From: Massilia norwichensis
GTDB taxonomy: Bacteria; Pseudomonadota; Gammaproteobacteria; Burkholderiales; Burkholderiaceae_D
Direction: 5' to 3'
Assembly (NCBI RefSeq): GCF_024753245.1
Contig: NZ_JANUGX010000008.1
Location: forward strand, 119,116-183,115
DNA length: 64,000 nucleotides
Translations under genes and position numbers: made by a program
The notes under the pieces: generated by a model
Seen by the model: the letters and a program-made list of their open reading frames with translations, nothing else
What the model was told of the DNA's origin: nothing
The model's database searches: none
Shown here: positions 22,906-33,229 of the stretch, piece after piece
How the letters are laid out: each line of letters opens with the position of its first letter
How positions within the stretch are numbered: the stretch's first letter is position 1

Positions 22906-25900
22906 TTAAATACCCGAGTCCTGGCGCACGACGGCGTCGCGGTCCACCGGTTCGCCCAGCGGGATCGGGTTGTTGGTTTCCACCTGGAAGACCGTGGTGG
23001 CAGCCGGGGCGCCGGCCGTATCCTTCAGCTGCAGCGCGCCGACGAAGCGCTTGCCGGTGGCGAGGTTCGACCAGCTGGCAGTCAGCGATGCTGCGCTGCC
23101 GGCATACACCTTGGCCGGCATCAGCACCTTGAAGTTGCCGCCGCGGTCGCTCGAGGTCACGACGGCCGAGGACAGCGCGTAGCTGGCCGAAGCGCCGTTG
23201 GCGGCCTTCCAGCCGGCCACGCAGACCTTGTAGGTGCCGGCCACCGGCGCGTTCAGTGCCGCCAGCTCGTTCGAGCCGCCATTGCCCGAATAGGCCACCA
23301 CGGTGCCGCTCGGGTTCAGCACGGCGAGGTCGAGGTCGGTACCGTTGGCGATGTTGCCGCCTTCGGTATCGCGGTTGAACAGCTCGAACTGGGCCAGCAA
23401 GGTGCCGGTCGGGATCGTGACGTTCGTCACGCGCACGCCATTGATGCTGGCCCGGCAGGCGGTTTGCATCTGGGCGGCATTGTCGACGCTGCCGGCGGGT
23501 GCCTGGGCGACCGTGTCATTGGTCTTCGTGATTTCCTTCAGGCCGCCGAAGGCCGAGCCCAGGGTGCCGGTGAAGCCGGTCGTCACCGACAGGGTCTTCA
23601 TGCCGCTGGCCTTCGTGCTGGCGATCAGGCCGGGGGCGATGACCGGCTGGCCGGAACGCGCCACGACCGGGATGCGCACCACGTGGCCGGCGCCGTCGCT
23701 CCAGCGCAGCGAACCGTACTGCCAGGTGTTGTTGGCGGCGTTGGTGCGGGTCAGGGTCAGGTTGAAGGACTTGCTCTCGCCCGGCTGCAGCACCAGCGTG
23801 GCCGGGCTGACCGACATCGAGAAGCCCTGCATCGAGCCGCCCGGGGTGTAGGTCGCGGCGCTGGCGCCGACGTTGGTGACGGTGCGGGTCACGGTGACGG
23901 TGCCGAGCACGTTGCCGACCGCGATCGACGGCAGGTTCAGGTTGTAGCCGGCGATCGAACCGCCCGCGCAATTGCTGGACACGCCCAGGCCGCACAGGTA
24001 TTTCTGGTAGTCGGCCTGCATCGCATTGAACACCAGGCCCGGGTCGCTCGCGCCGTTCGGGTTGATGTGGCCGGCGCCCTGGCCGAATGCCAGCGTGCCG
24101 CGCAGGTCGCCCGCCTGGGTGTCGGCGAAGGTGTCGGTGGCCGAGGTCATCAGCGCCGACTTGATCATCGCCGGGGTCCAGTCCGGGTGCTGCTGCTTCA
24201 GCAGGGCGGCGATACCGGCGACGTGCGGCGCGGCCATCGAGGTGCCCTGGTAGGACGCCCAGGCATTCATCGGGGCGGCGGTGCCGTTGACGACGTCGGC
24301 GCGCTGGGCCGGGGTCATCTCCGGGGTCACGGCGGCGATGATGTCGACGCCGGGAGCGGCCAGGTCGGGCTTGAGCTGGTTGCCGTCGTAGCGGTTCGGG
24401 CCGCGCGAGGAGAACGAAGCCACCACCGGCGCTTTCACGCTCGAGGTGCCGGTGACGAATTTCGTCATCGACGCGCTGGCGCCCTGCGATGCGGCATAGG
24501 TCTTGATGATGGCGCCGTTGGCGGCCGTCACGTGCACGGTCGGGACATTGTGCACTTCGCCCACCAGGCCGGCGCCGTTGTCGATCAGGACCATGCCGAC
24601 GCCGCCGGCTTCCTTCACGGCCTTGCTCTTGTCGAGACGGTCGTTGGTGCCGCGGGTGCAGGTCACGATCTTGCCGGCCACCTTGGCCGGATCGAGCGAG
24701 GGCTTGGCCACCGTCCAGTCCGGGCTGGTCCAGGTCGAGCTGTAGCACAGCGATGCCGAGTTCGCGCTCGAACCCGGCAGGGCGGCCTGCTCGGCGGTGA
24801 TCATCGGCGCGGCCGGCAACGGGTTCACGATCATCGAGGCGCCGGTGTACCTGTTGCCGTTGCCGAGGATGACGTCGGACTGCAGTTCGCGGTCGTGGGT
24901 CGAGGCGGCGACGGTGGCCTGCCACGGGCTGATGTGGGCGACCTGGTTGGCCGGGCCGTCGTTGCCGGCCGAGGCCGAGACGAACACGCCGGCGTTCGAG
25001 GCGTGGAAGAAGGCCTGCTCGACCGGGTCGGTGACGCTGGTGCCGCCGCTGATCGAGAAGTTGATCACGTTGACGCCATCGACCACGGCCTTTTCGATCG
25101 CCGCGACGCTGTCGCCGGTATAGCAGCTGTTCTTGCCGCCGGTCGGGTCGGTCGGCTCGTTGTAGGTCCAGCACACCTTGTAGGCGGCCAGGCGGGCGCG
25201 CGGCGCCATGCCCGAGACCGGACCCAGGTTGACGCCGTTGACGATGGCTTCGGCGCCGCTGTTGCCGCCGGCGGTGCTGGCGGTGTGGTCGCCGTGGCCG
25301 CCATGGCCGACGTTGCCGCCGATCGAGTCGCGCGGCGAGCGGAATTCGGTCCAGTGGGTGGTCTTGCCGACCGTGGAGTAGGTGGCGTCGAAGTACTGGG
25401 CGCCGATCAGCTTGTTGTTACAGGCGGCGACGGTGAAGCCTTCGCCCGGCTGGCAGATGCCTTTCCAGCGCGCCGGCGGCGCGTCGTAGGCCAGGGTGCC
25501 GTTGTTGTCGAAGGTCGGCTTGCCGTCGGCGTCGACGCGGTCGGCATAGGCGGGGTTCTCCGGCCAGATACCGCCGTCGACGATGCCGATGATGATGTTT
25601 TCGCCGGCTTTGGTCTTGCCGCCCAGCCTGGTCCACAGGCCGTCGGACTTGTCCAGGCCCAGGAAGCGCGAAGTGTAGGTGGTGGTCACCTGGCGCGGCG
25701 TGTCCGGGGTGATCGCGGCGACATCGCTGCGCAGCTGCAGGGCGCGCACTTCATCGTCGGTCAGCAGGGCGGCGAAGCCGTTCAGCACCACGCTGTAGTT
25801 GTACAGCACCGGCGCATCGGCGATGCTGGCGCGCACGATCTGCTGCTTCTGGCCCAGGTAGTCGCTGTACAGCTGGACGTCGGTCGAGTCGACATCCAGG

Positions 25901-26076
25901 CGGGCGCCCGGCGCGGGCTGGGTGGCCGGCAGGCCGGCGATCTCGCCGGTATAGGACGATACCGGCTTGTCGGCCAGTTGCACGATATAGGGACGGCGCA
26001 GGTCGTCGGCCTGGACGCTCGCGGCGAAGCCGGCCAGCAGCAGCGCGACGGCTGCGGAAAGGGGACGCATCTTCAT
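22906..26076 (-). CDS. Secreted subtilisin-like (S8) serine protease with PA domain
   Basis: A 1056-residue exported protease. Signal peptide MKMRPLSAAVALLLAGFAAS ending VQA; inhibitor I9 propeptide about 28-135; catalytic domain about 155-650. The triad is visible as D167 (IVDGGIW), H264 (HGDHTAST) and S613 (GTSMAAPHVAG), with oxyanion Asn372 (AGNDGP). A PA insertion (about 440-545) precedes SFSSRGPN. A fibronectin-like domain follows (VTVTRTVTNVGAS, about 705-800) and then a prepeptidase-type beta domain (about 850-1050). The layout resembles plant-type subtilases (cucumisin-like). It lacks a PEP-CTERM anchor, so it is probably released, perhaps by the secretion system downstream (inference). 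Confidence 0.92.
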   Translation of the reverse strand: MKMRPLSAAVALLLAGFAASVQADDLRRPYIVQLADKPVSSYTGEIAGLPATQPAPGARLDVDSTDVQLYSDYLGQKQQIVRASIADAPVLYNYSVVLNGFAALLTDDEVRALQLRSDVAAITPDTPRQVTTTYTSRFLGLDKSDGLWTRLGGKTKAGENIIIGIVDGGIWPENPAYADRVDADGKPTFDNNGTLAYDAPPARWKGICQPGEGFTVAACNNKLIGAQYFDATYSTVGKTTHWTEFRSPRDSIGGNVGHGGHGDHTASTAGGNSGAEAIVNGVNLGPVSGMAPRARLAAYKVCWTYNEPTDPTGGKNSCYTGDSVAAIEKAVVDGVNVINFSISGGTSVTDPVEQAFFHASNAGVFVSASAGNDGPANQVAHISPWQATVAASTHDRELQSDVILGNGNRYTGASMIVNPLPAAPMITAEQAALPGSSANSASLCYSSTWTSPDWTVAKPSLDPAKVAGKIVTCTRGTNDRLDKSKAVKEAGGVGMVLIDNGAGLVGEVHNVPTVHVTAANGAIIKTYAASQGASASMTKFVTGTSSVKAPVVASFSSRGPNRYDGNQLKPDLAAPGVDIIAAVTPEMTPAQRADVVNGTAAPMNAWASYQGTSMAAPHVAGIAALLKQQHPDWTPAMIKSALMTSATDTFADTQAGDLRGTLAFGQGAGHINPNGASDPGLVFNAMQADYQKYLCGLGVSSNCAGGSIAGYNLNLPSIAVGNVLGTVTVTRTVTNVGASAATYTPGGSMQGFSMSVSPATLVLQPGESKSFNLTLTRTNAANNTWQYGSLRWSDGAGHVVRIPVVARSGQPVIAPGLIASTKASGMKTLSVTTGFTGTLGSAFGGLKEITKTNDTVAQAPAGSVDNAAQMQTACRASINGVRVTNVTIPTGTLLAQFELFNRDTEGGNIANGTDLDLAVLNPSGTVVAYSGNGGSNELAALNAPVAGTYKVCVAGWKAANGASASYALSSAVVTSSDRGGNFKVLMPAKVYAGSAASLTASWSNLATGKRFVGALQLKDTAGAPAATTVFQVETNNPIPLGEPVDRDAVVRQDSGI

Positions 26077-26119
26077 TCTGGTTTTTCCTCTCTTGTCGTT
26101 GTTTTTGCGGATGCGTGGT

Positions 26120-26872
26120 TCAGGCCTTGCGGCGGCGGCGGGCGGCGCCCAGGCCCAGCAGGCCGAGGCCCACGATGGCGGCGGTGGCCGGTTCCGGAAT
26201 GTCGGTCATCGCGATGTTGTCGATCGCGAACTGGCCCTTGTTGGTCTGGAAGGCCTTGCAGCTGCCGGTGGTGTCGCAGGAATAGCCGAACACCAGGGCT
26301 TCGACGAAGACCGTGTTGGCGAAGGCGCCGGTGGTGTCGAAGTGGTTCAGCTGGAAGCCGGCGGCGGTCGGGCCGTTCAGCCAGAAGTCCTGCAGCAGGT
26401 AGCTGCCGTCGGCCTTGAAGCCCTGGACGCGGATCAGGCCCGGCGGGTTCGGGTAGCTGGCCAGGCTCGGGCTGCTGCCGACGAAGCTGGCGTCGAAGGA
26501 CTTGAGCATGAAGCCGGCGCCGGCCTCGAACATGATGTCCATGTAGCTGTCGTTCAGCGCGGCGTAGTACTTCCCGCTCTTGTTGGCCGGGCAGGCCATG
26601 GAGGAGGTGTCGCAGGTCGACTCGTCGCCGTCGATGAAGGCGCCGACCAGGCTGCCTTCGCCGCCGACCACGTTCGAGTAGAAGCCGATCGCGTAGCCGG
26701 CTTCACGGTAAGCCTCGTAGGTCCATGAATCGGGATTACTGCTGTCCATACCGCCGACGGGACCATACCCGTCTTCGAAGGTGATGACGCCGGCATGGGC
26801 AGGCGCCGCCGCAGCCGCTGCGGCAACCAGGGCCGCGCCAAGGAGTTTGGAGAGTTGGGAATTCCGAATCAT
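26120..26872 (-). CDS. PEP-CTERM domain protein (paralogue of 21386-22117)
   Basis: A 250-residue exported protein: signal peptide LLGAALVAAAAAAAPAHA, mature start GVITFEDGYGP, VGAFIDGDEST, a cysteine pair (TCDTSSMAC), IRVQGFKADGS, VEALVFGYSCD and FAIDNIAMTDIPEP, then a hydrophobic helix and ARRRRKA. The IPEPATA motif plus basic tail is the exosortase sorting signal. It lies 43 nt upstream of the S8 protease in the same direction, so the two are probably co-transcribed. The shared architecture with the gene at 21386 suggests duplication. Function unknown. Confidence 0.87.
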   Translation of the reverse strand: MIRNSQLSKLLGAALVAAAAAAAPAHAGVITFEDGYGPVGGMDSSNPDSWTYEAYREAGYAIGFYSNVVGGEGSLVGAFIDGDESTCDTSSMACPANKSGKYYAALNDSYMDIMFEAGAGFMLKSFDASFVGSSPSLASYPNPPGLIRVQGFKADGSYLLQDFWLNGPTAAGFQLNHFDTTGAFANTVFVEALVFGYSCDTTGSCKAFQTNKGQFAIDNIAMTDIPEPATAAIVGLGLLGLGAARRRRKA

Positions 26873-27244
26873 GAGATCTGCCTTTTTTCGTTATGGTTGA
26901 GACGTTTCCGGTGGCCGGACGCAGGCTGGTGACAAACCGTGATATTTACTCGGTTGCAATGAAATATAGCAACGAGTGCAACTGTTGTGAGAAAAATTTC
27001 AACGATTTATTGATGGTTTTAATCATGCATATGAGAATTTAATTTGGTTTCTCCTATTAAAAATGCATCTCGGAATGCAAATCGCCACGTTCAAAATTCG
27101 CTACACGTTTGCGACAAATCGATAGATTGCTCATCAATGGATGCACACTCATCGGTTGGGCTGTTGAAAAAGAAATTGTCGGTGCGCCAAGCGGCGTGGT
27201 AGCCTTGCAGAGCTAGGCTTTCTAAAAGGCACAAAGGAGCAGGA
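26873..27244. other. AT-rich divergent promoter region, no gene seen
   Basis: This 372-bp gap separates the PEP-CTERM/protease transcript (minus) from the secretion operon (plus). It is markedly AT-rich between about 26940 and 27080. It holds spaced inverted arms GTTGCA (26953-26958) and TGCAAC (26977-26982). AAAGGAG at about 27233-27239 is the ribosome site of gspG. I see no confident -35/-10 pair or RNA gene. Confidence 0.45.
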
Positions 27245-27694
27245 ATGGTTTCACAGCTGTACCGGGGCGCAACAAGAGCGGGCGGCGCGCGCAGCGCGGG
27301 CTTCACCCTGCTCGAGCTGCTGGTGGTGATCGTCATCATCGGTTTGCTGGCGGCCTATGTCGGTCCCAAGTATTTCTCGCAGCTCGGCAAGTCCGAAGTG
27401 ACGGTCGCGCGCGCCCAGATCGAAGCCTTCGAAAAATCCCTCGACACCTACCGCCTCGACGTCGGCCGCTATCCCACCACCGAGGAAGGCCTGAACGCAT
27501 TGATGAGCGCGCCGCCCACCGCGGCCGGCAAATGGAACGGCCCTTACCTGAAGAAGGGGGTGCCGGCCGACCCCTGGGGCCACGCCTACCAGTACCGCGC
27601 GCCCGGCACCAAGGGCGAGTACGAGATCGTCTCGCTGGGCAAGGACGGCCAGCCCGGCGGCACCGGCGAAGCCGCCGATATCAGTTCGCAGTAA
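27245..27694 (+). CDS. gspG: Type II secretion major pseudopilin GspG
   Basis: A 149-residue prepilin-like protein. The prepilin peptidase site is ARSAG/FTLLELLVVIVIIGLL, with the conserved Glu at +5. The GspG fold follows: YRLDVGRYPTTEEGLNAL, WNGPYLKKGVPADPWGHAY and EIVSLGKDGQPGGTG, the calcium-binding end typical of GspG. It forms the periplasmic pseudopilus after processing by a prepilin peptidase that is not in this window. First gene of the eleven-gene operon, with a strong AAAGGAG ribosome site. Confidence 0.95.
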   Translation: MVSQLYRGATRAGGARSAGFTLLELLVVIVIIGLLAAYVGPKYFSQLGKSEVTVARAQIEAFEKSLDTYRLDVGRYPTTEEGLNALMSAPPTAAGKWNGPYLKKGVPADPWGHAYQYRAPGTKGEYEIVSLGKDGQPGGTGEAADISSQ

Positions 27695-27730
27695 GCGCCT
27701 CCACGTTTCCCTTTTCCTGCCCCGGTTTCC

Positions 27731-28920
27731 ATGCAGTTCGCGGTTCGCACCCTCGCTCCCGACATGACCATCGCCAGCGTGGTGGTCGATGCCTCGGATG
27801 AGGCGGACGCGCGCCGTCAGGTCGAGGCGCGCGGCCTGTATGTGAGTGCGGTCGAGCGGGTCGGGGCGGCCGGCTTTTCCTTCACGCGGCGCAGTAGCGG
27901 CAAGCTGTCGCTGGTGCTGTTCAGCCAGGAATTGCTGGCCCTCCTCACCGCCGGCCTGGGCATCGTCGAAAGCCTCGAAGCCTTGCTGGAGAAAGAGGCC
28001 AGCCCCGCCACCCGCGCCGTGCTCGAGCGCCTGCTGGGCGGCCTGCGCGAAGGCAAGCGCCTGTCGGGTGTGCTGGCGGAGCAGCCGACCCTGTTCCCGC
28101 CGCTCTACGTCGGCATCGTACGCGCCGCCGAAGGCACCAGCGACCTGCCGCGCGCGCTCGAACGCTATATCGAATACCAGCAGCGCATCGACACGGTGCG
28201 CGCGAAAATCGTCAGCGCCTCGATCTACCCGGTGATCCTGCTGGTGGTCGGCGGCGGCGTCTCGATCTTCCTGATGTCTTATGTGGTGCCGCGCTTCGCC
28301 GAGGTCTACCAGGGCGCCGGCCGCAACCTGCCGTGGATGTCGCGCCTGATGCTCGATTGGGGCCAGTTCGCCGGCCGCCATGCGGGCGGGCTGCTGCTGT
28401 CCTTCGCCGCCCTGATCGCGCTGGCGGCCTTCGGCATCCGGCGCGTGCTGCGCCAGGGCGGGGCGGCGCGCCTGCTGGCGAAACTCCCCGGCATCGGCGA
28501 GCGCGCCCGCGTGTATGAACTGTCGCGCCTCTACCTGACCCTGGGCATGCTGAACGAAGGCGGCATCACCCTGGTGAGCGCGATCGAGACCGTGCAGGGC
28601 ATGGTCTCGCCCGGCATCCGCGCCGGCCTGCGCGCCGCCAAAAGCGCGATCGAATCCGGGCGCCCGATGTCCGATGCCTTCGAAGCCAACGGCTTGACCA
28701 CGCCGATCTCGCTGCGCATGCTGCGCGTGGGCGAGCGCACCGGCGACATGGGCCCGATGCTGACCCGCTCGGCCGCCTTCTACGACGGCGAGATCGGACG
28801 CTGGATCGACCGTTTCACCCGCACCTTCGAGCCGCTGCTGATGGCCGCCATCGGCCTGGTGGTCGGTGCCATCGTGGTGCTGCTGTACATGCCGATTTTC
28901 GACCTTGCCGGAGACATGTC

Positions 28921-28924
<4 letters not shown>
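27731..28924 (+). CDS. gspF: Type II secretion inner-membrane platform protein GspF
   Basis: A 397-residue protein with two GspF domains (about 65-190 and 270-390) and three membrane helices: YPVILLVVGGGVSIFLMSYV near 165, AGGLLLSFAALIALAAFGI near 225, and LLMAAIGLVVGAIVVLLYM at the C-terminus. FSQELLALLTAGL and SRLYLTLGMLNEGG are family signatures. It is the inner-membrane anchor for the pseudopilus ATPase encoded next. It overlaps gspE by 4 nt (GTGA). Confidence 0.93.
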
Positions 28925-30643
<1,719 letters not shown>

Positions 30644-30651
<8 letters not shown>

Positions 30652-31453
30652 GTGGTTCGGACGGGGATTGCGGCTGGGCCTCGCGCCCGACGGGCTGGCG
30701 CTGGTGCGCACCGGCTTCTGGCCGCACGAGCAGGCGCAGCTGCTGGCCCAGGCGCGCTTCAAGGAAAACAATATCGACGCCGTGCTGCGCGAAGCCGGCC
30801 GCATGCTGGCCGACCAGGAGGGTAGCGGCTGGGCGCTGCGCGTGGTGCTGTCCGACGAGCTGGTGCGCCTGTGGCAGGTCGCGCCGCCCCCTGGCGCCAC
30901 CCGCATGGCCGACTTCGAAGCCGCCTGCGCGCTGCGCTACCAGGCGCTGTTCGGCGCCAGCCCGGCCGGCTGGCAGATCCGCGCCGACTGGAGCGCGACG
31001 CGCCCCTTCCTGGCCGCCGCCGTGCCGCAGACCCTGCTGGCGCAGCTGCAGGCGGCGGCGTCAGGCAGCGGTTTCCGCCTGATCGAGGTGCAGCCGCAAT
31101 TCGTCGCCGCGCTGAACCAGCACCGCGCGATGCGCCGCCCCGGCGCCTGGTTCGGGCTGGTGCATGGCGGGGTGCTGAGCGTGGCCGCCTTCGACGGCGA
31201 CAAGCTGGCCGCGGTGCGCACCGCGCCGATTCCGGAAGGCGCCGACCGTGACTGGCTCGAAGGCCATGTCGCCCGCGAAGCGCTGCGGGTGGGCCTGGGC
31301 CGGCCGGAGCGCCTGCAGGTCAGCGGCCCGGCGCCCAAGGGCTGGGCCAGCAGCGCGGGGCGCCTGAAGTTCGCCTGCACGCTGTTCGAGGACGAACTCG
31401 ATCCGCTGTGGCCGGACAGCGCGCGGCTGGCGATGACGGGGAGGGCGCCATGA
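30644..31453 (+). CDS. PilM/GspL-like cytoplasmic assembly protein
   Basis: A 269-residue protein with an actin-like/PilM- or MshI-type layout: an N-terminal LRLGLAPDGLALV segment, VVLSDELVRLWQVAPP, a GSGFRLIEVQPQFVAALNQH segment and a C-terminal nucleotide-domain remnant. No membrane helix, so it is the cytoplasmic half of a GspL-like function, as in type IV pilus PilM. It should bridge the GspE ATPase and the following PilN-like membrane protein. Assignment rests on position and length; sequence motifs are weak. Confidence 0.65.
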
Positions 31454-32010
31454 GGAAGGTGAACATCGATTTCGCGCCGCCGGGTGTGGCGCGCAGCATC
31501 CTGCGCATGCCGCGCCAGGGCTGGGCCCTGTTGTTTGCGGTCCTGGCCGCGGCGATGGCGCTGCTCGCCGCCAGCAGCGCGTTGCGACGCGAGCAGGGCG
31601 AGGTCGCGCTGCTGCGTGCGCAGGGGCAGGCGCAGGCACGGGCAGCGACCCAGGCCCAGGCCGAGGCGGCGCCGGTGGCGGTGCGCGCGCCGGTGCCCGA
31701 AGCCCAGGCGAATGCGGTGAACGCCGCCGTGCTGCAACTGAACCTGCCGTGGCGCGCGCTGCACGACGCGGTGCAGGCCGGCACCCCGGCCAATATCGCC
31801 TTGCTGGCGCTGGAGCCGGATGCGCGCAAGAGCACCGTGCGCATCACCGCCGAAGCGAAGAGCAGCGAAGACATGATCGCCTACGTCGAGCAGCTGCAGA
31901 AGGATGCGTGGTTCAGCGCCGTGGTGCTGGCGCGCCACGAGATCAACGAGCAGGATCCGAACCGCCCGATCCGCTTCCAGCTCGATGCCCGCTGGAGGCC
32001 TGCGCAATGA
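31450..32010 (+). CDS. PilN-like inner-membrane assembly protein
   Basis: A 186-residue bitopic protein. It starts MRKVNIDFAPPG (PilN-like N-terminal segment that binds PilM), has one membrane helix (WALLFAVLAAAMALLAAS, about 25-42), an Ala/Gln-rich coiled coil (about 45-75) and a ferredoxin-like periplasmic domain (VRITAEAKSSEDMIAYVEQL). Overlaps the preceding gene by 4 nt. Probable partner of the PilM-like and PilO-like neighbours in the alignment subcomplex. Confidence 0.7.
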   Translation: MRKVNIDFAPPGVARSILRMPRQGWALLFAVLAAAMALLAASSALRREQGEVALLRAQGQAQARAATQAQAEAAPVAVRAPVPEAQANAVNAAVLQLNLPWRALHDAVQAGTPANIALLALEPDARKSTVRITAEAKSSEDMIAYVEQLQKDAWFSAVVLARHEINEQDPNRPIRFQLDARWRPAQ

Positions 32011-32612
32011 AGCCGCTGTCCTTCGGCACGCTGGCGCTGCGCCTGCAACTGGCTTTGCGAGCCTGGCCGCTGCCGGTGGCATGCGGTGCGGCCTTCCTCG
32101 CCATCGCCGCCGCGCTGGCCTGGACCCTGCATGCGAACGCCGGCCTCGAGGCCGAGCGCGATGCCCTGCTGGCGGCCCGCGCCGCGCGCCAGGCGGCATC
32201 GGCGTCGGCCGCCCATGCCGCGCCGTCCGCCCCGGCCGCGCCGGTGCCGCAGCCGTTGCCTTCGATCGACAACCTGGACGCCTTCTATGCGGCGCTGGGA
32301 CCGCGCCGCTACGCCGAGCAGCAGGTCCGGACCCTGTTCGCGCTGGCCGCGAAGAATGGCCTGATGCTCAGCCAGGGCGAGTACAAGACCGGCTACGACC
32401 GCAACGCCCGCGTCGGCACCTACCAGGTCAACCTGCCGGTAAAAGGCGGCTACGGCGCGATCTGGCAGTTCGCGATGGGCGCGCTGCGCGAGATCCCCTT
32501 CGCTTCGCTGGACGACATCAGCTTCCGCCGCGACGGCATCCAGGACCCGACGGTGGAGGCGCGCCTGCGCCTGACCCTGTACCTGAAGGACGTGCCGGGA
32601 GCGGCGCCATGA
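32007..32612 (+). CDS. PilO/GspM-like inner-membrane assembly protein
   Basis: A 201-residue bitopic protein starting MKPLSFGTLALRL, with a membrane helix (PVACGAAFLAIAAALAWTL, about 26-45), a short Ala-rich coiled coil and a periplasmic ferredoxin-like domain (YAEQQVRTLFALAAKNGLML, YQVNLPVKGGYGAIWQF). Size and layout match PilO/GspM. ATGA overlap with the PilN-like gene indicates coupled translation. A longer frame starting at 31749 is an overlap artefact. Confidence 0.68.
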   Translation: MKPLSFGTLALRLQLALRAWPLPVACGAAFLAIAAALAWTLHANAGLEAERDALLAARAARQAASASAAHAAPSAPAAPVPQPLPSIDNLDAFYAALGPRRYAEQQVRTLFALAAKNGLMLSQGEYKTGYDRNARVGTYQVNLPVKGGYGAIWQFAMGALREIPFASLDDISFRRDGIQDPTVEARLRLTLYLKDVPGAAP

Positions 32613-33229
32613 AGCCGCGCCACATCGCCATGGGCGCGGCCCTGGTCGCCGCGGCGGCGCTGGTGCTGTTCGGCGACCGCACGCCGGACACCGACGTGGC
32701 GGAAGCGGTCGAGCGGGCGCCGGCCGCGCGCCCGGTGCAGCCGGCGCCGTCCGCGCCGTCGGCCCTCAGGTCTGCCGCGGATGCCGCCGCGCCGCCACGC
32801 ACCGCCACCGCCACCGCCACCGCCACCGCGGCCGCCACCGTGGCCACGACCGCCGGCGGCCCCGGCACGACTATCCTGGCCCTGATCCCGCGCGAGACCC
32901 TGATCGGCGACAGCGACACCCAGTTCCGCCAGGGCGAGAATGGCGTGTTCGGGCGCCAGGACTGGACCCCGCCGCCACCGCCGCCCGCACCCGCGCCGCC
33001 GCCGCCGCCGCCGAGCGCGCCGCCCTTGCCGTTCACCTTCATCGGCAAATCCGTGGCCGACGGCGCCTGGGAGGTCTATCTGGCGCGCGGCGACCGCACC
33101 TATGTCGTGCGCGACAAGACCCTGCTCGACGGCACCTACCGCGTCGACGCCATCGCGCCGCCGGTGCTGACCCTGACTTACCTGCCGCTGAACCAGGTTC
33201 AGCAGCTCAATATTGGAGTGTTCGAGTGA
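32609..33229 (+). CDS. GspC/PilP-like periplasmic linker protein
   Basis: A 206-residue protein with an N-terminal membrane helix (HIAMGAALVAAAALVLFG), a long disordered Ala/Thr/Pro linker including a Thr-Ala run coded by a 6-bp repeat (32801-32824) and a polyproline block at about 120-135, and a C-terminal small beta domain (LPFTFIGKSVADGAWEVYLA, VVRDKTLLDGTYRVD) like the homology-region domain of GspC/PilP. It should connect the inner-membrane complex to the secretin encoded next. The low-complexity linker is longer than usual. ATGA overlap upstream, GTGA overlap downstream. Confidence 0.68.
   Translation: MKPRHIAMGAALVAAAALVLFGDRTPDTDVAEAVERAPAARPVQPAPSAPSALRSAADAAAPPRTATATATATAAATVATTAGGPGTTILALIPRETLIGDSDTQFRQGENGVFGRQDWTPPPPPPAPAPPPPPPSAPPLPFTFIGKSVADGAWEVYLARGDRTYVVRDKTLLDGTYRVDAIAPPVLTLTYLPLNQVQQLNIGVFE

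Noticed and set aside
32801..32824. Phase-variable repeat
   Set aside because: A 6-bp period cannot shift the reading frame, so on/off switching is not expected.
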